Below are positions 19,072 to 27,571 of a stretch of DNA of 39,859 bases, in pieces (within the stretch, counting starts at the first letter, position 1; each line of letters starts with the position of its first letter). The stretch is from contig CAZFVY010000065.1 in NCBI GenBank assembly GCA_964522665.1, forward strand, positions 1-39,859, written 5' to 3'. The stretch is from CAZFVY01 sp964522665 (GTDB lineage: Bacteria; Verrucomicrobiota; Verrucomicrobiia; Limisphaerales; CAZFVY01). The position numbers and the translations under genes are program-made. Under the pieces are notes generated by a model. It ran no database searches. It had not been told where the DNA came from and was given only the letters and a program-made list of their open reading frames with translations.

Positions 19072-20061
19072 TCATTTCAAGTATTTTTCCAACGGCGGAT
19101 GCAGCAACTCCTGCGTCTCGGGCTGCTCCATATTCTCCGGCGTGACGAGAACGGCGCCGGTATCGATCTTCTTTTCGACCGGTTCGCCGCGCAGATGTTT
19201 GACCAGCGTCATGACGCTGAGATAGCCCATGCGAATCGGGTTTTGGACGACCAATCCCTGAACGTCGCCATTTTTCATATCCACCAGCGATTGGGAACCA
19301 GCGTCGAAGCCCAACATCTTGACTTTCCCGCCCGCGCGCCCGATGTCCCGCAAGGCTTTGGTCATCCCGATCGTCGAGTTTTCATTAACCGCGAAAATCC
19401 CGTCCGCTTGCTTGCCAAATCGGTTGAGCAAGTTTTGGGACGCCGCGTAGGCGGTTTCCCGGGTCGGGCCGGCATGCTGGTCTTGGGAAATGATCTTGAT
19501 TCCCGGGAATTCCTTCAACGCGTCGAGAAAGCCCGCCTCGCGCTCTTCCGTGCTGGCGGAACCAACCGCGTAACGAAGCAGAATGACGTTGCCTTTGCCG
19601 CCGAGGATTTTACCCATATACTGGCCAGCCATCTTCCCACCGACGTAATTATCCGTGGCGACAAAGCTGACGTAATCGGTCGATTTCAACCCGGAATCAA
19701 AAATGACGACCGGGATGTGGGCCTGCGCGGCGCTGGCGACCGGCTTGACGAGCGCCTGCGAATCAAGCGGGGCCAGGACGATGCCGCTGACCCGACGGGT
19801 CATGAAATTCTCCACCACTTGAATCTGTTGATCGCGGTCATCTTCGCGCAGGGGCCCCTTCCAGATCACTTCGACATGGATGCCCTGAGCGGCCAACTCG
19901 TCGCGGGCCTTGAAAGCGCCGGCGTTAATGGATTTCCAGAATTCGTGGGTCGTCCCTTTCGGAATGACGGCAATCGTGTACGATTTCTCGGCTGCGAATA
20001 GGTTGCCGGCCGCGGTCAGCAACAGGGCAAGCGCCAGCAGCGAACGGAGCAGTGATTTCAT
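19072..20061 (-). CDS. Ribose-type sugar ABC transporter substrate-binding protein
   Basis: A 329-residue periplasmic protein of the Peripla_BP_4/RbsB type with a signal peptide (1-23, LFA/AEKS). Typical motifs: YTIAVIPKGTTHEFWKSINAGA (28-49), GIVLAPLDSQALVKPV, IPVVIFDSGLKSTDYVSFVATDN, GSASTEEREAGFLDAL, DGIFAVNENSTIGMTKAL and VKMLGFDAGSQSLVDMKNGDVQGLVVQNP. There is no lipobox Cys, so it should be soluble. It is the first and presumably most expressed gene of the transporter operon. No LacI-type regulator or sugar kinase is adjacent, so the substrate stays open. Confidence 0.95.
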   Translation of the reverse strand: MKSLLRSLLALALLLTAAGNLFAAEKSYTIAVIPKGTTHEFWKSINAGAFKARDELAAQGIHVEVIWKGPLREDDRDQQIQVVENFMTRRVSGIVLAPLDSQALVKPVASAAQAHIPVVIFDSGLKSTDYVSFVATDNYVGGKMAGQYMGKILGGKGNVILLRYAVGSASTEEREAGFLDALKEFPGIKIISQDQHAGPTRETAYAASQNLLNRFGKQADGIFAVNENSTIGMTKALRDIGRAGGKVKMLGFDAGSQSLVDMKNGDVQGLVVQNPIRMGYLSVMTLVKHLRGEPVEKKIDTGAVLVTPENMEQPETQELLHPPLEKYLK

Positions 20062-20183
20062 GCCCCGAGGCTAGGGCTGCAGCGCTGGCCTTTCAATCTT
20101 AAAACGGCTTTGGAGGGGAAAAGCGCGCTTTCGGTCGAAGGGGCGGCTCACCAAGCGGCGAAGCGTTCCAATTCAAAGTCTGA

Positions 20184-20197
20184 GGCTGAAGTCAGCC
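20184..20197. repeat. Short intergenic inverted repeat
   Basis: GGCTGA and TCAGCC flank a 2-base centre, giving GGCTGAAGTCAGCC in the gap between the HU-like gene and the transporter operon. A partly similar string (CTGAAGTCGGC) occurs near 16376-16386. It may be a dispersed hairpin repeat or a weak terminator for the HU gene; there is no T tract. Confidence 0.3.
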
Positions 20198-20235
20198 GCC
20201 CTCTCGCGCCAGAACGGTGGCGTTTCGACCGTGGA

Positions 20236-20553
20236 TCAAACCGTCGGCGACCGCGGCGGCGCCACTTTCGGCGTCAGTCGCAAAACGGTCTCACGCATTT
20301 CCTTGCCCGGCTTAAACTTGACCACGGCGCGTGGCGGAATCCGCACGTCAGTTCCCGGCGCTTTGGGGTTCCGTCCGACGCGCGCCTTACGCATCCGCAC
20401 TTCAAAAACGCCAAAATCACGCAACTCGACGTTGGCGCCTTTGGCCACGGCTTCGGAGATGCCATCCAGCGTCTTCTGGACCACCGCCATTACGTCTTGC
20501 TGGGTCAGCCCGGTCTCGGCGCTGATTCGAACGACCAAGTCGCGCTTCGTCAT
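20236..20553 (-). CDS. HU/IHF-family nucleoid DNA-binding protein
   Basis: A 105-residue basic protein of the normal HU/IHF length plus a short Pro/Arg tail. It shows the N-terminal helical dimerisation part (MTKRDLVVRISAETGLTQQDV, then VVQKTLDGISEAVAKG), the strand VELRDFGVFEVRMRKARVGRNP, and the DNA-bending arm. The arm carries the key Pro in GRNPKAPGTDVRIPPRAVVKFKPGKEM. It bends DNA and organises the nucleoid. The RNPKxPGTxVxIP wording is closer to IHF than to HU, but bacteria outside the Proteobacteria carry many such intermediates. It is flanked by gaps of over 150 bp and seems monocistronic. Confidence 0.93.
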   Translation of the reverse strand: MTKRDLVVRISAETGLTQQDVMAVVQKTLDGISEAVAKGANVELRDFGVFEVRMRKARVGRNPKAPGTDVRIPPRAVVKFKPGKEMRETVLRLTPKVAPPRSPTV

Positions 20554-20635
20554 AGATGGTTGTCAATTAGCACGCGGAGCGTATCCCAAATCAATAGTTG
20601 CATGCCTTAATAGCAAGGCGTTGCGCGGAGGGCAA

Positions 20636-20661
20636 GCGAAAACCGGCCGCGAAAACCGGCC
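20636..20661. repeat. 13-bp direct tandem duplication
   Basis: The unit GCGAAAACCGGCC occurs twice head to tail, with the first bases of a third copy after it. It lies in the gap between the HU-like and phytase-like genes, downstream of the latter. No function is apparent. Confidence 0.6.
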
Positions 20662-20708
20662 GCGAATCGAGGACCGGATTTGGCGCTCGGGGATTCGGTC
20701 AACGCGAC

Positions 20709-21728
20709 TCAGCGGCCGGAATCCGATACCCGGGAGGTCACGCCAGCCCTCGACGGCGCCGCGTCGGGGCGCGGGCATCTAAAAAGCGTGGGCCGGGTGT
20801 CCTCCGGACGCCGAACACGTCCGAGGCCATTGTTGTCCGTCACCAGCCAAAAGCAGTCGCGATCGACGGCCAATCCTTCCATGACGCCAACGAACGGATA
20901 AATCCTGTGGTAGAGGACGTCGGGGGCATTCTCTACGGCGCCATAGTCGTACTCGGCCAGGACCTGGTGTTTTGCGGGATCAATTTTCAGGATGACCCGG
21001 TTCTCCCGCAAGAGCGCATACAGGCTGCCATCGCGCCAGCAAAGGTCCGAATAGTGGACGTCGCCACCCGTTAGCAAATCAACGAACCCGCCGCGCCGGG
21101 GGCGAACCACAAAATCGTCGATGACCTTAAGCGTCTGGAGATCAACCGCGATCAATCGGCCGCGCTGGCGTTCATTCGCGACGTAGAGCGTTTCATTGTC
21201 GATGGCGATGCCCTCGAACGACGCGTCGTGGTCGAACGGGTCAAAGTATTTCCGGACCGGAGTCCAATCAATCTCGAGGCGCGTGACCCGGTGCGTGACG
21301 GGGTCAAACCGCAGGATCCAGCGGTCAGCCTCCTCGCAGAGGTAGAGGCGTCCGGCAGAATCCTGCGCCATCCCCTCGCAATCGTAACGATCATGTTTCT
21401 CGGCGGCGAAGGGAGCCAGTTGGGCTTCCGTGAAGCAGTCGGGGAGCCGCGCGAGATCCGCGGCGGCGGCGTTGGTCGAGAATTCGATTCGATAGATCGA
21501 CGGGCCACGGTCGCTGACGGTCAACAGTTCACCTTGGGGCGTCAACAGCAGTCCGGAAGCGTCGAAGCGTTGGCCCTCCGGCAAGTTAAGTTGCCAGACT
21601 CCGCTTGTTTGGAGGGTGTAGCGTGGCGGCGCGGGCGAGAGGCTGGGCGCTGGAGCCCGGCAGCCTCCCAAAAGGCAGCCGGCGACGATTACGAAAATCC
21701 CGGGGGAGCGCGGCGCGGTCAATTTCAA
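20709..21728 (-). CDS. Phytase-like esterase-domain lipoprotein (probable TTG start)
   Basis: A 339-residue protein of the esterase-like-activity-of-phytase type, a beta-propeller. Three family repeats carry an EG pair: YDCEGMAQDSAGRLYLCEE, ASFEGIAIDNETLYVANE and GVMEGLAVDRDCFWLVTDNNGLG. The TTG at 21726-21728 is my preferred start: it opens MKLTAPR and leads directly into the lipobox VAGCLLGGC. The only in-frame ATG codons would place the start inside uvrB on the other strand and add about 70 low-complexity residues. With the TTG start the intergenic gap to uvrB is 117 bp. The protein is therefore predicted to be membrane-anchored in the periplasm. Its substrate is unknown, and phytase activity should not be assumed from the family name. 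Confidence 0.8.
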   Translation of the reverse strand: MKLTAPRSPGIFVIVAGCLLGGCRAPAPSLSPAPPRYTLQTSGVWQLNLPEGQRFDASGLLLTPQGELLTVSDRGPSIYRIEFSTNAAAADLARLPDCFTEAQLAPFAAEKHDRYDCEGMAQDSAGRLYLCEEADRWILRFDPVTHRVTRLEIDWTPVRKYFDPFDHDASFEGIAIDNETLYVANERQRGRLIAVDLQTLKVIDDFVVRPRRGGFVDLLTGGDVHYSDLCWRDGSLYALLRENRVILKIDPAKHQVLAEYDYGAVENAPDVLYHRIYPFVGVMEGLAVDRDCFWLVTDNNGLGRVRRPEDTRPTLFRCPRPDAAPSRAGVTSRVSDSGR

Positions 21729-21790
21729 GAGACCCGACTCTATCAGAGCCGGACCGTGATTGCCAACTGGCGGCGCTTCCTCCGGTGGCC

Positions 21791-21796
21791 TATAAT
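21791..21796 (+). promoter_or_regulatory. Possible -10 box for uvrB
   Basis: A perfect TATAAT lies 49 bases before the uvrB ATG in the 117-bp divergent gap. No good -35 sits 16-18 bp upstream; TTGCCA at 21760-21765 is 25 bp away, too far. No LexA-like inverted repeat was seen. Confidence 0.35.
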
Positions 21797-21845
21797 GTTG
21801 CGGCGCGCAGGCGGATGACCCATTCTGCGCGGACGAGAATTTGCG

Positions 21846-23915
21846 ATGAATTTCGAGCTTGCTTCCCCATTTCAACCGCAGGGTGACCAACCGCAGGCGA
21901 TCGCGCGCCTTGCCGAAGGCCTGCTGAGCGGGGCGAATCATCAAACCTTATTGGGCGTCACCGGCTCGGGCAAAACGTTCACCGTTGCGAACGTAATTCA
22001 ACAATTGAATCGTCCGACGCTGGTGATCTCGCACAACAAGACTCTCGCGGCCCAACTCTACGCTGAGTTCAAAGCCTTTTTTCCGAAGAACGCCGTCGAG
22101 TATTTTGTCAGCTACTTCGATTATTACCAACCCGAGGCCTACATACCGCGCACCGACACGTTCATCGAAAAGGACTCGAGCATCAACCAAGAGATCGAGC
22201 GGATGCGCTTGTCCACGACCAGTTCGCTCTTTTCACGACGCGACGTCGTGGTGGTGGCGAGCGTCTCCTGCATCTACGGCTTGGGCAGCAAAGAGGACTA
22301 CGAGGCGATGGTGGTGCCGTTGAAGCGGGGGCAGGAGTTGACCCGTGACCAGTTGTTGTCCCGTCTGGTCGATCTGCAATACAATCGCAACGACATTGAT
22401 TTCTCGCGCAGTCAATTCCGGGTGCGGGGCGACACGGTCGAGCTTTGTCCGGCGTACACGGAAGACGCGTTGCGCATCGAATTCTTTGGCGACCAAATCG
22501 ATCGGCTCACGAGATTTGATCCCTTGACGGGGCATGTTTACGAGCCGCTGGAGGCGGCGACGATCTACCCGAGCAAGCAGTTCGTCACGCCGGCGGCGAA
22601 GATGAAGCGGGCGATCCTCTCCATCCGCGAGGAGATGTGCGAACGCATCGCCTGGTTTGAGAAGCAAGGCAAACTGCTCGAAGCCCAGCGCTTGAAGATG
22701 CGTACGGAGTACGATCTGGAGATGATGGAAGAGATGGGCTTCTGCTCGGGCATTGAGAATTATTCCCGGCATATCAGCGGCCGCGCGCCCGGCTCGCGTC
22801 CATACACGTTGCTCGACTTTTTTCCGTCGGATTATCTGCTGGTGATTGACGAGTCCCACGCTACGATCCCGCAGCTGGAGGGGATGTTCGCCGGGGATCG
22901 ATCCCGTAAAACCGTTCTGGCCGAGCACGGATTCCGGTTACCGAGCGCATTGGATAATCGCCCGTTGAATTTCGACGAGTTTCAAAAAATGCAGAAGCAG
23001 ACGATCTACGTCAGCGCGACTCCGGGGCCGCGGGAAATCGGTTGGTCGGAGGGCCGCATTGTCGAGCAAATCGTGCGGCCCACCGGATTGATCGACCCGA
23101 AAATCATCATTCGGCCGCTCAAAGGCCAAATCGATGATTTGATCGACGTGGCGCGCCAGCGGGTGGAACTCAAGGAACGGGTGCTGGTCACAACTTTGAC
23201 CAAGCGGACCGCCGAGGAGTTGACTGATTACCTGCGCGACATCGGCATCAACGTGCGATACCTCCACAGCGAAATCGACGCCATCGAGCGGGTCGAAATC
23301 CTGCGGTCGCTGCGCAAAGGTGAATTTGACGTGCTGGTGGGGATCAACCTGCTGCGCGAGGGGTTGGATCTGCCTGAGGTATCGCTGGTCGCGATTCTGG
23401 ATGCTGATAAAGAGGGTTATTTGCGTTCGACGACGAGCTTGATTCAAACCGCTGGCCGCGCGGCGCGGCATCTCAATGGTGAAGTGATCCTTTACGCGGA
23501 CGTCATGACCCAGAGTATTCAGCGGTTTTTGGCCACGTCCGAATATCGGCGCCAAAAACAACTGGCGTACAATAAGGAGCATAACATTACGCCACGCAGC
23601 GTCAGTCGCGCGGTCGAGCAGAGTCTTTCGACCCGGCCCGAGGGTCGGGTATTGGTCGCCGGGATGATCAACGAAGCGGGCGGCAACTTTGACGTCGCGG
23701 AGACGCTGCGAGAGTTGGAGGAGGAGATGCTTGTGGCGGCGAACAATCTCGAATTTGAAAAGGCCGCCTTAATGCGCGATCAGATTCGTGAACTCAAGCG
23801 AGGCGCCGGAATGGAGGTCGGCCCAGCCAAGACCCGTCAAGTCAACTACGGCGGGAGCGGCCGCCGCGGCGGCAGCAAAGCGGGCGCGGCCCGCTCAGCC
23901 GCGAGCCGCCGTTGA
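21846..23915 (+). CDS. uvrB: Excinuclease ABC subunit B
   Basis: A 689-residue damage-verification helicase of nucleotide excision repair. It shows Walker A GVTGSGKT (37-44), the beta-hairpin region VSYFDYYQPEAYIPRTDTFIEKDSSIN (about 90-115), and DYLLVIDESHATIPQL. The helicase C-terminal motifs are VGINLLREGLDLPEVSLVAILDADKEG and IQTAGRAARHLNG. The UvrC-interacting UVR domain is EEEMLVAANNLEFEKAALMRDQIRELK. The end is a Gly/Arg/Ala-rich tail of about 30 residues. Length is normal. No uvrA or uvrC is in the window. The stop is only seven bases from the stop of the convergent YqgE gene, so the two transcripts probably overlap at their 3' ends. Confidence 0.99.
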   Translation: MNFELASPFQPQGDQPQAIARLAEGLLSGANHQTLLGVTGSGKTFTVANVIQQLNRPTLVISHNKTLAAQLYAEFKAFFPKNAVEYFVSYFDYYQPEAYIPRTDTFIEKDSSINQEIERMRLSTTSSLFSRRDVVVVASVSCIYGLGSKEDYEAMVVPLKRGQELTRDQLLSRLVDLQYNRNDIDFSRSQFRVRGDTVELCPAYTEDALRIEFFGDQIDRLTRFDPLTGHVYEPLEAATIYPSKQFVTPAAKMKRAILSIREEMCERIAWFEKQGKLLEAQRLKMRTEYDLEMMEEMGFCSGIENYSRHISGRAPGSRPYTLLDFFPSDYLLVIDESHATIPQLEGMFAGDRSRKTVLAEHGFRLPSALDNRPLNFDEFQKMQKQTIYVSATPGPREIGWSEGRIVEQIVRPTGLIDPKIIIRPLKGQIDDLIDVARQRVELKERVLVTTLTKRTAEELTDYLRDIGINVRYLHSEIDAIERVEILRSLRKGEFDVLVGINLLREGLDLPEVSLVAILDADKEGYLRSTTSLIQTAGRAARHLNGEVILYADVMTQSIQRFLATSEYRRQKQLAYNKEHNITPRSVSRAVEQSLSTRPEGRVLVAGMINEAGGNFDVAETLRELEEEMLVAANNLEFEKAALMRDQIRELKRGAGMEVGPAKTRQVNYGGSGRRGGSKAGAARSAASRR

Positions 23916-23922
23916 GGTGGAT

Positions 23923-24483
23923 TCAGTTCCAGGAAAGATCCTCGGGCGCGTCCGCCAGCAGGCGGTATTTCCAACCTTTTTTGCGCAGGACCATTTGCCA
24001 GAGCTGGGTTGGATTCGGCAAAAACACCATGTCCACCGAAACCGGATGGGTCAGCCAGGCTTCCCGGAGCATCTCATCCTCCAACTGTCCGGGACTCCAG
24101 CCCGCGTAGCCCGCGAACACTCTGACTTGCTGCGTGGTGGAGAACGCGTCGGCGATCTCCATGAGCGAATCCAGAGAGTGGCCGAGTTTCAGGTTCGGAA
24201 TGACGTTGGCGTCCAGGAGGACGGCGTCGGTGTGCAGAAAACTCAGCGCCGATGGCTGGACCGGCCCGCCCAGATAAAGCGTCTGCTCCTTGATGACCGC
24301 GGGCAGATCAGCCACAATCATTTCCTCCACCTTGCTTCCCGACGAGCGGTTCAGCACCAATCCGAAGGCCCCTTCGGGATCGTGCTGACAAATCAGCACG
24401 ACGCTACGGTGAAAAAAGGAACCTTTTAGTTTTCCTCCATCAAGGAGTAACTGTCCCTTCAACGATTTAAATGTCTCTGACAT
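23923..24483 (-). CDS. YqgE/AlgH family protein
   Basis: A 186-residue protein matching the UPF0301/AlgH family along its whole length. Seen are the N-terminal KGQLLLDGGKLKGSFFHRSVVLICQHDPEGAFGLVLNRSSG, YLGGPVQPSALSFLHT, and the central VRVFAGYAGWSPGQLEDEM. AGYAGW.PGQLE is the most diagnostic part of the family. Its biochemical role is unsettled; AlgH was named for an effect on alginate genes in Pseudomonas. The gene is convergent with uvrB and separated from the transketolase gene by 148 bp on the same strand. Confidence 0.93.
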   Translation of the reverse strand: MSETFKSLKGQLLLDGGKLKGSFFHRSVVLICQHDPEGAFGLVLNRSSGSKVEEMIVADLPAVIKEQTLYLGGPVQPSALSFLHTDAVLLDANVIPNLKLGHSLDSLMEIADAFSTTQQVRVFAGYAGWSPGQLEDEMLREAWLTHPVSVDMVFLPNPTQLWQMVLRKKGWKYRLLADAPEDLSWN

Positions 24484-24631
24484 GGGCCGTCGATCTCGCT
24501 TCGCCCTCTAAATAACTCACGCTCGGTGGCCGGCGCTCGACGCGGACCCACCGCCCGACTTCGCCGACCTGCCGCGCCAGAAAGATTCCACCACGTCGCG
24601 TGCCGTCAAGCGCCAACCCAGGAGATCCACC

Positions 24632-26698
24632 TCAGGCCAGCATTGCCTGCGCCGCGGCGATGACGCTCGCCGTGCTTAAGCCATGTTTTTGGTACAATTC
24701 ATCCGCCAGATACGCCGACTGGCCGAATTCGCCGTCGATGCCGAGAGTTTTCATCTTGAACGAGATGCCGGCCTGTCCCAGCGCGTGGGCGATTTGGGCG
24801 CCCATTCCGTTTACGATCTGATGATCTTCGATGGTGATCACGCGGCCGGACGCGGCTTGGACGGCGGGTCCGATGGTCGCTAAATCGACTCGGTTGATGA
24901 ATGGGTTGTTGATCACGGTCGCCTTAATTCCCTTGGCGTCCAATTGAGCGCCGGCTTCGATAATCTTGCTTAGGAGCGGACCCGAACCAATGAGCACGAC
25001 GTCGCCTCCCGAGCGCAAGACCTGCGCCTTGCCCCATTCGTATTTGGAACCTTCGACCCAATGAAGCGGATAATTCTCGCGGCCGACGAAAAACAGGCAG
25101 CTTTCGCCGTCGCGCCCGTTGCGGCGATCGTCGGCGATGCGATGGATCGCCTGATACATCAACGCCTCCGCCTCATCGCTACACGAAGGCGAGACGACGA
25201 TCGTATGGGGGATCGCGCTCGTCGCGGCAAAGTAGGTGGTCGCCTGATGGGACGCGCCATCGGCCGCGTCTTGAAAGCCAACGTGCGAGAAAAGCGCGAT
25301 GACCGGAGCCTGCGAGAGCGCGGCCATCGTAAGCGGCAAATTGCCCTTGGTGACGCCAAACTGGCCAAAGGTATCGACGATCGGGATGAAGCCGGCCTTG
25401 GCGAACCCGGCCCCGACGCTGATCATGTTGGACTCGGCGATGCCGACTTCGACAAAGCGGTCCGGGAAGCTCTTTTGGAAAAGACTGATACCGGTCGAGC
25501 CTTGCACGTCCGCGGAAATTGAATAGACCGGCAGGCCGTCCTGGGCCGCGCGCACGGCGGCCTTGGCCAGCCCAGTCTGGACCTTATCTTTCTTCACGGC
25601 CGGAGTCGCGGCTGGCTGGGCGGCGGCTTTAGCCTTCTTGGCCGCCTCCTTTTGTTCCCAGTCCTGGCGCAAGGCCTTCGCCCAATTCGCGAATTCCTCC
25701 GGCGGGCTGCCGCCGTAGATTTCGTTCACGAAGTCGATGATCTTTTCTCCGTTGGCGAGGGGAAATCCATGGCCGCCGGTGGCGTTTTCCTCGGTGGATT
25801 TGACTCCGTAGCCTTTGATCGTCTTGATCAGGAGAAGAACCGGCTTGGTCGGGTCGGCCTTTGCTTCGGCGATGCCACGCTCGACGGCGTCCAGCACCAG
25901 GGGAAGATCGTGGCCTTTCGAGACCGGGATGACATGCCAGCCGAGGACGCTCATCGCGGCAAAGGTCGGCGCCATGCTGAAGGCGTCCTTGGTGATGCGT
26001 CCGGACAATTTGGTGTCGTTGTCTGAGATGATCATCACGAAGGGATTGACGCGGCCTTTGCCCGCCAAGCCGGGAATCGCGGCGAATGCCTCTTTCGCTT
26101 CTCCCTCCATCGAGGCGCCGTCCGACACAACGCAGATCGTCACCCGATCCCGCTTTGCGACGTGATCGGCGAGCGCCAAGCCTTGCGCCTGCGGGAGCGC
26201 GGAACCTAGCGGGCCGTTGCTCAAGAGCACGCCTTGTGGATTGAGGTGCGATTCGCCGTGGCCGGTCAATTTGCTGTGAATGCTGCGAAAGGCCTTGAGA
26301 TCTTCGAAAGTTGAGCCGTCAAAACCGTAATTGGCCCGCAACGCGTAGATTCCGTTTTCGGCGTGGCCGGCATCGTTGACAAAATTGTAGGCTTCAAACC
26401 ACGGCCGGTCGGTGACGGAGAACATGACCTTGTGAACGGCGGCCATGATCTCGGCGAACGCGGCCGGGCCGCCCCAGTGGCATGCGGCGCCACCGTTGAC
26501 GGCATGGACATCCATCAGCGCCACGAGCGCTCGCGTCGCCCGCGGGTCCGCCAGCTCCACTTCCTCGCCCCGGGCGTTTTTGAACTTAACCGTATATTTG
26601 GGAGCGGTCGTGGGCGTCCCGGAAAGGCGGCTCTTGAGATTGAGAGGGGTGAGAGGTGGGGCCTCGACCGCTTTGACGACAGATTTATCTTCGGACAT
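24632..26698 (-). CDS. Transketolase (divergent, with Ala/Lys/Pro linker)
   Basis: A 688-residue thiamine-diphosphate enzyme of the pentose phosphate pathway. The ATG at 26698 opening MSEDKSVVKAVEAPP was chosen; the upstream in-frame residues look random. The N-terminal TPP-binding part shows LLSNGPLGSALPQAQGLALADH (158-179) and VVSDGASMEGEAKEAF (190-205), where SDG replaces the common GDG, and IISDNDTKLSG. The pyrimidine domain has VEVGIAESNMISVGAGFAKAGFIPIVDTFGQFG with the catalytic Glu. The C-terminal domain has VITIEDHQIVNGMG and ends LSTASVIAAAQAMLA. An Ala/Lys/Pro-rich linker of about 30 residues (around 388-416) joins the first two parts, as if two split subunits had been fused. The donor and acceptor sugars cannot be told by eye. 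Confidence 0.88.
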   Translation of the reverse strand: MSEDKSVVKAVEAPPLTPLNLKSRLSGTPTTAPKYTVKFKNARGEEVELADPRATRALVALMDVHAVNGGAACHWGGPAAFAEIMAAVHKVMFSVTDRPWFEAYNFVNDAGHAENGIYALRANYGFDGSTFEDLKAFRSIHSKLTGHGESHLNPQGVLLSNGPLGSALPQAQGLALADHVAKRDRVTICVVSDGASMEGEAKEAFAAIPGLAGKGRVNPFVMIISDNDTKLSGRITKDAFSMAPTFAAMSVLGWHVIPVSKGHDLPLVLDAVERGIAEAKADPTKPVLLLIKTIKGYGVKSTEENATGGHGFPLANGEKIIDFVNEIYGGSPPEEFANWAKALRQDWEQKEAAKKAKAAAQPAATPAVKKDKVQTGLAKAAVRAAQDGLPVYSISADVQGSTGISLFQKSFPDRFVEVGIAESNMISVGAGFAKAGFIPIVDTFGQFGVTKGNLPLTMAALSQAPVIALFSHVGFQDAADGASHQATTYFAATSAIPHTIVVSPSCSDEAEALMYQAIHRIADDRRNGRDGESCLFFVGRENYPLHWVEGSKYEWGKAQVLRSGGDVVLIGSGPLLSKIIEAGAQLDAKGIKATVINNPFINRVDLATIGPAVQAASGRVITIEDHQIVNGMGAQIAHALGQAGISFKMKTLGIDGEFGQSAYLADELYQKHGLSTASVIAAAQAMLA

Positions 26699-26753
26699 GA
26701 TTCGAGTCTGGTTTAGGTTTGTGCGATCGCGAGACGTGGTTGCGCGCGGGGAA

Positions 26754-27407
26754 TTAGAGGTTGTGGCCCGGAATGTTGCACAGGGCGTTAATTCCGATTG
26801 GATTGACGGTGTAAGAGCCGCCGCCGGGACACTGAGGCGGCCGTCCACCGGGGAAATACGGGGTAATCTCGGCGATAGACACTAACGCTCCGGGGCGTTT
26901 GCCTTTTTCGGCCGCCCACTGCGCCTTGGCGGCTTCGATTATTCGGAGGTTATTCTTGCAAGCGTCCATGTTGGCTTGTCCGGCGGCCACCGCGCGCGCT
27001 TGCTGGGCTTGGGCGTTTTCCTGGCGCAGGCGCTGATTCTCGACATTCAGGTCGGCCATCTGCTGGTTCCCGCTGCGCAATTGGGCGATCTCCGCCTGAA
27101 GTTTGCCGATTTGAACCTTGGCGTCATCAAGCTGTCGCACTTGGCTGCGGAGGGAGTAAAGCTCCTTGTTGTCCTTGCGGAGGCGTTCCAGTTCGTCGCT
27201 CTGAGCGCTGAGCTTCTTCAGGTCGGCGTTTTCGGCGCGCAGCTTTTCCAGCTCCTGGGTGTCCTGGCGCAATTTCGTCAGTTCCTCATCTTTGGCCTTG
27301 CCGGACGAGAACGCCGCGTAGGCGGCGCCAGCCAGCAGGACGCAGATGATCCACGGGAGAATTCCGGGCGATTTCTTTTTCGTGGTCGGTACCGAAACAG
27401 GGGTCAT
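26754..27407 (-). CDS. Membrane-anchored decad-repeat coiled-coil protein with prepilin-like C terminus
   Basis: A 217-residue protein with one transmembrane helix (about 15-33, GILPWIICVLLAGAAYAAF) after a basic N terminus. Residues 42-111 form a coiled coil with strict 10-residue spacing: Leu at 43, 53, 63, 73, 83, 93 and 103, with a partner Leu three residues later in the first five units (ELxKLRxxxx). The coil continues to about 140. The C terminus from 147 (MDACKNNLRIIEAAKAQWAAEKG, then ITPYFPGGRPPQCPGGGSYTVNPIG and CNIPGHNL) resembles the C-terminal part of verrucomicrobial type II secretion pseudopilin-like proteins, with Cys at 150, 193 and 210. It lies 55 bp upstream of the transketolase gene on the same strand. 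Function unknown; an envelope scaffold is possible. Confidence 0.75.
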   Translation of the reverse strand: MTPVSVPTTKKKSPGILPWIICVLLAGAAYAAFSSGKAKDEELTKLRQDTQELEKLRAENADLKKLSAQSDELERLRKDNKELYSLRSQVRQLDDAKVQIGKLQAEIAQLRSGNQQMADLNVENQRLRQENAQAQQARAVAAGQANMDACKNNLRIIEAAKAQWAAEKGKRPGALVSIAEITPYFPGGRPPQCPGGGSYTVNPIGINALCNIPGHNL

Positions 27408-27571
27408 AGTTTGGGGAAGGCGGATTTCGTCAGCGCCCTAATCTGACATCGGCAAATTCTTTACCAAGTCGTTCGCCATCAAATCGACTCGCATCATGGG
27501 GCTGAGGGTAGGCGAGACCGGGACGAACGGCAAGCAATTAACGCGCGGCGGAGCGCCTGCGAGCCAACGGG

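Noticed and set aside
20566..20594. Promoter-like TTGATT - 17 bp - GCTAAT on the minus strand before the HU-like gene
   Set aside because: The -10 matches in only four of six positions and would leave a leader of about six bases, so I did not list it as a feature.
21760..21796. TTGCCA as the -35 partner of the TATAAT before uvrB
   Set aside because: The spacing of 25 bp is outside the range used by sigma-70-type promoters.
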